Positions 48,989-56,480 of a DNA stretch of 64,000 nt are shown here, piece after piece. Location: contig JACRJZ010000158.1 in the NCBI GenBank assembly GCA_016219875.1, positions 1 to 64,000 on the forward strand, given 5' to 3'. Origin of the DNA: Verrucomicrobiota bacterium. GTDB taxonomy: Bacteria; Verrucomicrobiota; Verrucomicrobiia; Limisphaerales; JACRJZ01. Within the stretch, counting starts at the first letter, position 1. Every line of letters starts with the position of its first letter. A program made the translations under genes and the position numbers. The notes under the pieces are model-generated. The model did not search any database and was not told the DNA's origin. It saw nothing but the letters and a program-made list of their open reading frames with translations.

Positions 48989-49465
48989 GGGTCAGCGGCG
49001 CGATTTGAACCCGACGAACAACCCGCCTCGCAACCCCACTAAGCGCCTGCCTTCCCGGCGACTCCATCGTCGTCGGCCGAGGCGTTTTAACAACAAGACC
49101 CACCACCGGCGATTGACAGATCCGATGACCGAGCCGAGCGCCAGCAGCTTCGCCAAGTTCATAGCCGCAGACTCTACACCTACGCCCCGCCGGGCCGGCA
49201 ATCGGGCGAGAGCCTAAAGGAGCATCGGATTAACTCCTACCTTGGCGGCGCCCCCTCCTGGGCTGCCACGGCGCGGTCTTTCCCGGCGAAGGTTTCTCGA
49301 TCCAGGAGTTCGAGGCCACTCCGTCCCACCGGTGGCAGCGATGGGATTTTACAGAATTCCTTTTGCTCGCCGGAGGCGTCTGTGTTTCCGTTGCGCGCAA
49401 CACGGGTAGTTCTGACAAAAGTTGTCACGACTGCGACTCACAATTCTTGAACGACGCCGACCAAC
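48989..49465. other. Divergent intergenic region, no gene seen
   Basis: 477 bp between the divergently transcribed sensor kinase and MoxR genes. It must hold both promoters. Short open frames have no family features. A TTGACA hexamer is present near 49113. A dyad lies at 49413 (listed separately). Confidence 0.45.
49413..49427. promoter_or_regulatory. Dyad upstream of moxR operon
   Basis: Perfect 6-3-6 dyad TGACAA-AAG-TTGTCA, 38 bp upstream of the MoxR start codon. A candidate regulator site for the moxR cluster; no regulator known. Confidence 0.4.
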
Positions 49466-50512
49466 ATGGCTGCTCCCACCGCCCCTCCCTTGATTTCACC
49501 TCCACCGCTTGCCTCGGCCAGCCCGGTCGATGTCGAAGCCATTGACCGCCTCGCCGCCCAACGCCAGGCCCTGGTTGAACAGATCGCCCGCGTCATCGTT
49601 GGCCAGCACGAGGTGATCGACAACGTGCTGCTGACGATATTCTGCGGCGGGCATGGGCTGGTCGTCGGCGTGCCCGGCCTCGCCAAGACGCTGCTCATCC
49701 GGTCGCTGGGCCGCGCGCTGAACCTCACCTTCAGCCGCATCCAGTTCACGCCGGACCTGATGCCCTCGGACATCACCGGCACCGACATTCTCCAGGAAGA
49801 CCCGAACAACGGCCAGCGGCGCCTGGAATTCCTGCCGGGGCCGATCTTCGCCAACCTGGTCCTGGCGGACGAAATCAACCGGACGCCGCCCAAGACACAG
49901 GCCGCCATGCTGCAAACGATGCAGGAACGCGAGGTCACGGTCGGCAACCGCACCTATCCGCTGCGCCCGCCGTTCCACGTTTTCGCCACGCAGAACCCGA
50001 TCGAAATGGAAGGCACCTACGTCTTGCCCGAAGCGCAAGCCGACCGGTTCATGTTTCAGATCAACACTGGCTATCCGACCAACGCCGAAGAGGAATTGGT
50101 GGTCCGCAACACCACCGGAACCGAATCGCCCGAACTCCAGCCCGTGCTCGACGGCGCGCAGATCATCGAAATCCAAAAGCTGGTCCGCGCCTTGCCCATC
50201 TCCGACGAAGTGCTGCGCTACGCGGTCCGGCTCGTGGCGTCCACGCGGCCGGAAGACCCGCTGGCATCGGACTACGTGAAGGAATACGTGCGCTGGGGCG
50301 CCAGTCCGCGGGCGTCGCAGTACCTCGCGCTTGGCGCCAAGGCCCGCGCGGCCACCAGCGGCAACCTTTGCGCGGATTACGAAGGTGTCCGCTCCGTCGC
50401 CCGCCAGGTGCTGCGGCACCGAATTCTTCTCAACTTCAACGCTCGCGCGCAGAAGATCACGGTGAACGACATCATCGAAAAACTCCTCGCCGACGTGCAA
50501 CCCGGCCGCTGA
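49466..50512 (+). CDS. MoxR-family AAA ATPase
   Basis: 348 aa. AAA_3 ATPase: Walker A GVPGLAKT, Walker B LVLADEINRTPPKTQAAMLQTM, sensor-1 FHVFATQNPIEMEGTYVLPEAQADRFMF, and the AAA lid domain with SPRASQYLALGAKARA. MoxR proteins are chaperone-like ATPases that work with the vWA proteins encoded directly downstream. An N-terminal Pro/Ala tail (1-20). First gene of a five-gene cluster. Confidence 0.95.
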   Translation: MAAPTAPPLISPPPLASASPVDVEAIDRLAAQRQALVEQIARVIVGQHEVIDNVLLTIFCGGHGLVVGVPGLAKTLLIRSLGRALNLTFSRIQFTPDLMPSDITGTDILQEDPNNGQRRLEFLPGPIFANLVLADEINRTPPKTQAAMLQTMQEREVTVGNRTYPLRPPFHVFATQNPIEMEGTYVLPEAQADRFMFQINTGYPTNAEEELVVRNTTGTESPELQPVLDGAQIIEIQKLVRALPISDEVLRYAVRLVASTRPEDPLASDYVKEYVRWGASPRASQYLALGAKARAATSGNLCADYEGVRSVARQVLRHRILLNFNARAQKITVNDIIEKLLADVQPGR

Positions 50513-50558
50513 CCACTGACTCGCGAACGACGAACAACCAACAACGGACCACGAACAG
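50510..50558. repeat. Heptamer array between moxR and the DUF58 gene
   Basis: TGACCAC, TGACTCG, CGAACGA, CGAACAA, CCAACAA, CGGACCA, CGAACAG in 7-bp register. It begins with the TGA stop of moxR and ends 4 bp before the ATG of the next gene, filling the entire gap. No Shine-Dalgarno motif is present. Confidence 0.82.
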
Positions 50559-50562
50559 TGCC

Positions 50563-51450
50563 ATGCCCCACACCCTGAAACTCGACGCCCGCCTGCTCGC
50601 CGCGATGGACGATCTGTCGCTGCTGGCGCAGACGATCGTGGAAGGATTTCTCGAAGGGCTGCATCGGAGTCCGTTCCTGGGTTACAGCACGGAGTTCTCG
50701 GCCTACCGCGCCTACACGCCCGGCGACAACCTCCGCTTCATCGACTGGAAGCTCTGGGGCCGCACCGATGAATTCTACGTGAAGCAGTTCGAGGACGACA
50801 CGAATCTGCGCGGCTACGTCTTCCTCGACAACAGCGCGTCGATGGATTTCGGCGAGGGCGACCACAACAAGTTCGACTACGCCCGCATCCTGGCCGCGGT
50901 GCTGGCCCACTTGATGACGCGCCAGCACGACGCGCCAGGGCTGGCGCTGTTCAACGACCGCGTGAACGTGTCGCTCCCCACCCGCGCCACGCGCGACCAC
51001 GCCGACGAAATCTTCCGCCTGCTCACCGGCGCGCGCGCTTCCGGGCAGACCGCGATTGACGATTCGTTGCTCGCGCTGGTGCAGCGGTTCAGCCGGCGCG
51101 GGCTGGCGGTAGTGATCTCGGATTTCTTCGCGCCGGAAGACAGCGCGCTGGAGCTGCTCCGCCAGTTGCACGCCGCGCGGCAGGAGATCATCGTGTTCCA
51201 CGTGCTCGCGCCGGAGGAACTGGACCTGCCGTACGAAGGCGAGTTCATGATGCGCGACAGCGAAACGGGCGGCGAAGTTCCGCTGCACACCGACGTGTTC
51301 CGCAAAGAGTACCAGAAGCGGGTCGGCGACTTTTGCGAGCGCATCCGGCAGGAGTGCATTCGCCTGGAAACCGACTACGTGCGCCTGCGCACCGACGAAC
51401 CGCTGGATGTGGCGATGATCGCCTATCTGGAAAGGCGGGCTGCGATCTAA
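50563..51450 (+). CDS. DUF58 (vWA-like) protein of the MoxR cluster
   Basis: 295 aa. DUF58 signature: FLEGLHRSPFLGYSTEFSAYRAYTPGDNLRFIDWKLWGRTDEFYVKQFEDDTNL, followed by a von Willebrand A-like fold with VFLDNSASMDF (MIDAS Asp-x-Ser-x-Ser) and AVVISDFF. Soluble. DUF58 proteins always accompany MoxR ATPases. The ATG at 50563 fits the family start; the gap upstream is a heptamer array. Confidence 0.93.
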   Translation: MPHTLKLDARLLAAMDDLSLLAQTIVEGFLEGLHRSPFLGYSTEFSAYRAYTPGDNLRFIDWKLWGRTDEFYVKQFEDDTNLRGYVFLDNSASMDFGEGDHNKFDYARILAAVLAHLMTRQHDAPGLALFNDRVNVSLPTRATRDHADEIFRLLTGARASGQTAIDDSLLALVQRFSRRGLAVVISDFFAPEDSALELLRQLHAARQEIIVFHVLAPEELDLPYEGEFMMRDSETGGEVPLHTDVFRKEYQKRVGDFCERIRQECIRLETDYVRLRTDEPLDVAMIAYLERRAAI

Positions 51451-51488
51451 CCGCATTTCTTCCCATGCGCTCACAACTCCGACAAGCC

Positions 51489-51559
51489 GTAGCAGCCGAC
51501 GTGAGGAGGCTCCATCTTCAAACCGCCAGACAAGTGAGCCTCCTCACGTCGGCTGCTAC
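51489..51559. repeat. REP pair, family R1 (copy 3)
   Basis: GTAGCAGCCGACGTGAGGAG arm, ~22-bp loop, inverted arm ending CTAC. In the 196-bp gap between DUF58 and the vWA membrane protein genes. Confidence 0.9.
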
Positions 51560-51646
51560 AAGGCTGTTGAGAAAGGCAGGCTGGTCGCCACGATGCCCAT
51601 GAAGACGAGCGCAACCACGGCCCAGGCCCGACACCGACGGTGAGTT

Positions 51647-53773
51647 ATGGCCGCCGTGCTCTTCACCAACGCGGGATTGCTGGCCGGGCTGGGCGCCTTG
51701 GCGATCCCGGTGATCGTCCATCTCCTGCTCCGCCGCCGCACGCAACGGCTGCGCTTCAGCACGATTCGCTTCTTCGCCGAGGTCGAGCAGCAGACGAAAC
51801 GCCGCCGCAAGCTCAAGAATTGGCTGCTCCTCGCGGTGCGGCTGCTGCTGCTGGCGCTGATCGTTCTCGCCTTCACGCGCCCGTATCTGCGCCAGGATGC
51901 CGCGGGGGCGAACGCGCCGTTGCGCCGCCAGATCGTTTTCCTGGTGGACCGTTCCGCCAGCATGAACGCCGACGGCCCCGGCGGCCCGCATTGGACGCAG
52001 GCCAAGGCCGCGATCACCAAGGCGCTGTCCGCCCTCCAGCCTGGCGACCGCGCGGCGCTCGTGAGTTGTGCCGCCCGGTGCGAAGTGCTGTCAGAATTTG
52101 CCCCGCCCGAAGTGATCGCGAAGCTCGTGGAGCAACTGCAGCCGGCACCCACTGCCGGCGAATTGGGCGACGCCCTCCGCCTGGCCGCACGGATACTCGC
52201 GCTGACCGCGCCCCGGACCACCAACAGCCTGTGCATCGTCAGCGATCTGCAACGGAGTTCGTGCCGCGCGCTGGCCTCGTTCCCGATTCCGAACAACGCC
52301 GACGTGAAAATCATCCCCATCGGCGACCTGCTGACGCCGAACCTCGCCGTCGCCGACTTGAAACTCCAAGCCAGCGCCGCGGCCCAGCCGCAAGCCACGA
52401 TCGCCAGTTTCTCCGACGAAACCTCGAAGCCTTTCGCGGCTGAACTGCTCTTCGACGGCAAGCCCGCGACGAAATGGCAAATCACCCTCGCCGCCGGCGC
52501 ACAGACAAACCTCGCCTTGTCCTCGCCGCGCCTGGCGGCCGGCTGGCACAGCGCGGAACTGCGCATCCGGATCTCCGACTCGCTCGCGCTGGACAACGCG
52601 CGCTTCCAGACGTTGTTCGTGCCCGAACCGATTCGACTGTTGCTGGTCGAGCCGCGTCAGGTGCCGAAGCTCTTCCTCGAAGAAACATTCTTCGTCGCCA
52701 GCGCGCTCGATCCCAGCCACGGCCTCTCCAACGGCGCGCCGACCGGTTTCGCTCTCGAGAAGGTCACGCCCGCGCAACTGACGGCTCGCCTCGCCTCAAG
52801 TAGCAGCCGACGTCAGGAGGCTCAAGCGTCCGCATCGCCGCTCGAAGTCGTGATGTTGCCCGGCCTGAAGCAGGTTCCTCCTGACGCCATTGCCGCGCTC
52901 AAGAGCTTCCTCGATTCCGGAGGCGGCCTGCTTATTTTCTTGAACGACGCCGTCAGCGCCAACTTCTACAACGCTGAGCTTCGCGACCTTCTCCCCGTTG
53001 AACTGGGTCAGGCGGAGAGCGTGAAGGACACGCCCTGGCGCTTGCGCGAGTTCCAGCCCGACGCGCCGATGTTTGCGGTCTTTCGCCAGCCGAATTCGGG
53101 CAATCTCGCCATCCCGGAATTCACGCGCCGGTTTGCCGCCAACCTGACGGCGGGCGCGGCGGTGCGGGCGTCCTTCGACGACGGCGTGCCGCTGATCGCC
53201 GAGCGCCGTGTCGGGGCTGGGCGCGTCGTGTGGGTGAACACTTCGGCGGACACGGCCTGGAGTGACTGGCCTAAGCACAAGACTTTCGTGCCGTGGCTGC
53301 ACGCCGTTGCCCGGTATCTTTCCGGCCGGGCGGGCGCTGCGTCCCAGGAGCAATGGCAGAGCTTCACCGCCGGCGACGACATCCCGCTGGACTTGGGCGC
53401 GTCCGCGAAAGGCGCGTCGCTCACGCTCCGGCGTGAAGGTGCGCGGGAAGTGGCTCTGAATGCGGACGAGAACGGGCACGTGCGCGACGCGGACTTCGAG
53501 GCTCCTGGTGTCTATTCGCTCCGCGACGCCTCCGGCCGTGAGTTAAGACGATTTGCCGTCAACGCCCCGGTAGCGGAGAGTGACCTCGCAGCAATGACGG
53601 CAAACGATTTCGAGCAGCACCTGGCGCGCACCGAACCGCCTCGCGAACCCCTGATCGCCGAGGGGCTGTTCGGCGAATCGAACCACGAGAAAGAACTGTG
53701 GCGCGTGCTGCTGCTCGCCGCGCTGGTGTTGCTCTTCCTGGAACTATTGCTGGCCAATCGAACCCTCGCCTGA
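51647..53773 (+). CDS. BatA-like vWA membrane protein
   Basis: 708 aa. N-terminal BatA domain: TM helix 1 (about 7-28), RRRTQRLRFSTIRFF, TM helix 2 (about 58-76), then a periplasmic vWA domain with FLVDRSASMNADG (MIDAS Asp101, Ser103, Ser105) and NSLCIVSDLQRSS. The middle and second half (about 300-680) have beta-rich and GATase-like features (VVMLPGLKQVPPDAIAALKSFLDSGGGLLIFL). A last TM helix is at about 684-702. At residues ~385-393 half an R1 REP element is translated (SSSRRQEAQ). The next gene starts 6 bp after the stop. Confidence 0.85.
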   Translation: MAAVLFTNAGLLAGLGALAIPVIVHLLLRRRTQRLRFSTIRFFAEVEQQTKRRRKLKNWLLLAVRLLLLALIVLAFTRPYLRQDAAGANAPLRRQIVFLVDRSASMNADGPGGPHWTQAKAAITKALSALQPGDRAALVSCAARCEVLSEFAPPEVIAKLVEQLQPAPTAGELGDALRLAARILALTAPRTTNSLCIVSDLQRSSCRALASFPIPNNADVKIIPIGDLLTPNLAVADLKLQASAAAQPQATIASFSDETSKPFAAELLFDGKPATKWQITLAAGAQTNLALSSPRLAAGWHSAELRIRISDSLALDNARFQTLFVPEPIRLLLVEPRQVPKLFLEETFFVASALDPSHGLSNGAPTGFALEKVTPAQLTARLASSSSRRQEAQASASPLEVVMLPGLKQVPPDAIAALKSFLDSGGGLLIFLNDAVSANFYNAELRDLLPVELGQAESVKDTPWRLREFQPDAPMFAVFRQPNSGNLAIPEFTRRFAANLTAGAAVRASFDDGVPLIAERRVGAGRVVWVNTSADTAWSDWPKHKTFVPWLHAVARYLSGRAGAASQEQWQSFTAGDDIPLDLGASAKGASLTLRREGAREVALNADENGHVRDADFEAPGVYSLRDASGRELRRFAVNAPVAESDLAAMTANDFEQHLARTEPPREPLIAEGLFGESNHEKELWRVLLLAALVLLFLELLLANRTLA
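52800..52825. repeat. Half R1 REP element inside a coding sequence
   Basis: GTAGCAGCCGACGTCAGGAG then GCTC: one arm of the R1 element with one change (GTCAGG for GTGAGG). No inverted partner follows. It is in frame within the BatA-like gene. Confidence 0.85.
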
Positions 53774-53779
53774 TGCGTT

Positions 53780-56350
53780 ATGAATGATCCCTCCTCCACC
53801 GCCCGCGCGCGACTGACGGACCTCTCGCGCTCCAAAGACACCAGCCGCCGCACCGCCTGGCTCCTGACCATCGGGGGCTTGGCGCTGCTGATCTTGCTGG
53901 CCGTGGCGCTGGTGGATTATTGGCTCGTGCTGCCGGTGCTCGCGCGAGCCGCTGCCAGCACCGTGCTGGCAGCGTTCGGATTGGTCGGACTCGTCCGACT
54001 TGTCCGACTCGTCCGACATGCCACTCCGCTGAAAGAAGCCGCCCTCGACGTGGAGGCGCGCGTGCCGGCTGCCGGCTGCACGATCTCCACCGCTGCCGAA
54101 TACCTGACCGGCGAGCGCAAGATCACCCAGGAATACGAGCCGGAGTTGGTGAACGCCCTCCAAGCTCGCGCAGCCCAGAAGCTCACCACGGCGGACGTGC
54201 CGTACTGGGCGAAAATCCTCCGGCCCGCCGCGTTGCTGGCCGGCGTACTCTTGGGGCTGCTGCTGTTCACCGCGCTGGCTTCGGGGGGCTTCACCGCCTT
54301 GAAGCGCGCGGCGGTCCCGTGGACGAAGGCGACCTACACTTCAGTCGAAGTCAAACCCGGCACGGTCGAAATCCCCGTAGGCCGCGACTTGGACATCACC
54401 AGCACGTTCAGCGGGCGCGCGCCGAAGGAAGTGAAGTTGCACTGGAAATCTCCCGCTGAAACGAAGTGGAAGGACCTCGTTCTCACCGCGAGCGCCGCCG
54501 GACCAAGCGCCGGGAGCACCTATCAGCACCAAGCCAAAGCCGTGCGCGATCCGTTCGAGTACTTCGTGACGGGCGGCGACGCGGCCTCCGAACATTTTCA
54601 AGTGAACACCTACGTGCCGCCGGAGGTGACGGCGTGGCAAATCGAGGTTGCCTATCCCAACTACACGCGCCGTGCGCCAGCCACGCAGACTTCGCCTGAG
54701 GTGACGGCCCTGCGCGCCAGCGTGGCCAGCTTTCAGATTACGCCTTCCACCAAACTCGCGAAGGCCCGGCTGCGCTTTGAGAAACTTCCGCCCGTGGAAC
54801 TGAGCGTCGGGCCAAACGGGCTGTGGACCGGGCAGGTCACGATCTCGACCAACACGGATTACTGGGTCGAACTCGCGGACTCGCAAGGCCACCGGGGCGG
54901 CAACGAGCAGCCGTTCCACATCAAGGCCCTGCCGGACAAACCGCCCAAGGTGGAGCTGCTTGAGCCGGCCAAGGATCTTCGCGCCGACCCCACCAACACG
55001 ATTGCGCTGAAGATGTCTGCCGCGGACGATTTCGGGGTCGAGCAAATGCGGATCGTCTATCGCAAGCTGGGCGGGCCGGAACAGTCGCTCGAAGTGAAAC
55101 GCGAGGCGGAGACAAACGGCGTCGTGACGGGCACGGCCAGCCTCAACCTCGCGGACCTTCAGTTGAAGGACTACGAGCTGGTGGCCTACTACGCCGAGGC
55201 CAAAGACAACAACACCCTCGACGGCCCCGGCGTCGGCAAGTCACCCGTGTACTTCATCGAGATCACGGACCTGGAAAGCGGCCAGTGTCTCAGCCAGGGC
55301 AACAGCCCGAAAGTGAACCTCCTCGCGATCCAGAAGCAGATCATCGCCGATACGGAGGTGCTCAATAGGCGCGCGCCCGCGGAGAAGTTTTCCGAGTTGG
55401 CCGCGCGTGAGAAGGACGCCACGGACTTCGGCCAGACCTACCTCGAGGAGCTTTCTTCCGCCGGCGCGCCCGCCGAGGCGGTGAGCGAGATGGAGGCCGC
55501 CGTGAATGACCTCCGCCGCGCGACCGACGCCCTCGGCAAACGTGAACGCGACACCGCCTTGCCGCAGGAGGAAAGCGCGTTGGCGCGATTCTACCAAGTC
55601 CTCAAGTTGATGCCGGAATTGGAGAATCTTCCCACCGCGCCGCAGCAAGCCCAACAGCAGCAACCGCAAGACCCGAAGCTCAAGGTCGTCCTCGAGGCGA
55701 TCAAGAAGCAGAAGAAGGAACAGACGGACGATCGCGAGATCGCCGAAGCACTGCAAGAGGCGCGCCGGCTTCAGCAATCGCAGTCAGGCTTGGCCCAAAC
55801 GGGCCAGAGCGCCAGCCAGGTGACCAGGCCGGAAGGCGATGCGAAGCAGAACAACAGCGACAAGAGCCAGTCGCAGCAGGGAAACGAGCAGCCGAATCAA
55901 GCCGCCGCCTCGGCTGGCTCCGGCAGCAAGGGCGAAGGTCAGCAGGAAGGGAAGTCGCCGGAGGGCCAAGGCCAGTCCCAGCAGGAGCAGGCGCTGGCCG
56001 AGCAACTGGCGAAACAGCAGGAGCAGATCGGCAAGGAGGCGGCCGAGTTGGCGGAGAAACTGGAGCGCCTGGCGGGCAAGGACACGCGCGTCGGCCAGAA
56101 CGTTCCCAAGACGATGAGCAACGCCGCCGGCCGGATGAGCGCCGCCGCCGCCGCGTTCAAGAAGTCGAACGTGGGCAGCGGCGTGAACTACAGTTTGGAG
56201 GGCGCGTACAACCTCAACGCCGTCGTCGCCATGCTGGAGAAGATTCTGCGCGACCACGGGAAGTTCTCGGATGTCAGCAGCGAGGACTATCCCAAGGAGT
56301 ACGAAACGGCCATCGCGGAATACCTGAAGCGATTGTCGTATCAGCAATGA
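53780..56350 (+). CDS. DUF4175-like membrane protein with Gln-rich coiled coil
   Basis: 856 aa. Three N-terminal TM helices (about 28-49, 51-80, 145-170). Periplasmic Ig-like beta domains (about 180-480; VEVKPGTVEIPVGRDLDITSTFSGRAP, PPEVTAWQIEVAYPNYT). The second half is helical and very rich in Gln/Glu/Ala (about 500-800), with QQAQQQQPQDPKLK and SQQGNEQPNQAAASAGS. This matches DUF4175-type proteins that accompany MoxR/DUF58 genes in Verrucomicrobia and Planctomycetes. Function unknown. A 9-bp tandem repeat encodes VRL-VRL-VRL at the end of the second TM helix. Confidence 0.8.
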   Translation: MNDPSSTARARLTDLSRSKDTSRRTAWLLTIGGLALLILLAVALVDYWLVLPVLARAAASTVLAAFGLVGLVRLVRLVRHATPLKEAALDVEARVPAAGCTISTAAEYLTGERKITQEYEPELVNALQARAAQKLTTADVPYWAKILRPAALLAGVLLGLLLFTALASGGFTALKRAAVPWTKATYTSVEVKPGTVEIPVGRDLDITSTFSGRAPKEVKLHWKSPAETKWKDLVLTASAAGPSAGSTYQHQAKAVRDPFEYFVTGGDAASEHFQVNTYVPPEVTAWQIEVAYPNYTRRAPATQTSPEVTALRASVASFQITPSTKLAKARLRFEKLPPVELSVGPNGLWTGQVTISTNTDYWVELADSQGHRGGNEQPFHIKALPDKPPKVELLEPAKDLRADPTNTIALKMSAADDFGVEQMRIVYRKLGGPEQSLEVKREAETNGVVTGTASLNLADLQLKDYELVAYYAEAKDNNTLDGPGVGKSPVYFIEITDLESGQCLSQGNSPKVNLLAIQKQIIADTEVLNRRAPAEKFSELAAREKDATDFGQTYLEELSSAGAPAEAVSEMEAAVNDLRRATDALGKRERDTALPQEESALARFYQVLKLMPELENLPTAPQQAQQQQPQDPKLKVVLEAIKKQKKEQTDDREIAEALQEARRLQQSQSGLAQTGQSASQVTRPEGDAKQNNSDKSQSQQGNEQPNQAAASAGSGSKGEGQQEGKSPEGQGQSQQEQALAEQLAKQQEQIGKEAAELAEKLERLAGKDTRVGQNVPKTMSNAAGRMSAAAAAFKKSNVGSGVNYSLEGAYNLNAVVAMLEKILRDHGKFSDVSSEDYPKEYETAIAEYLKRLSYQQ
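53951..54019. repeat. Inverted repeat and 9-bp tandem repeat inside the DUF4175-like gene
   Basis: GCTGCCAGCAC-C-GTGCTGGCAGC (53951-53973, perfect 11-bp arms) is followed by four 9-bp units of GTCCGACTY type (53984-54019). Both are translated in frame. Confidence 0.8.
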
Positions 56351-56379
56351 CTTGGAGCCTCTTTCAAACCTTCACGGGC

Positions 56380-56457
56380 GAAGCGGCGTCTCGGCAGAGC
56401 GCCGCACTCTTTGCGCCCGAAACTCAGAATGGCGGCGCTCTGCCGGGACGCCGCTAC
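56380..56457. repeat. REP pair, family R5 (copy 3)
   Basis: CGGCGTCTCGGCAGAGCGCCG arm (5' tetranucleotide here GAAG) and the inverted arm CGGCGCTCTGCCGGGACGCCG followed by CTAC. Close to a perfect inverted pair. Confidence 0.87.
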
Positions 56458-56480
56458 GGAGTTTTGAAATCATCTCCTGA

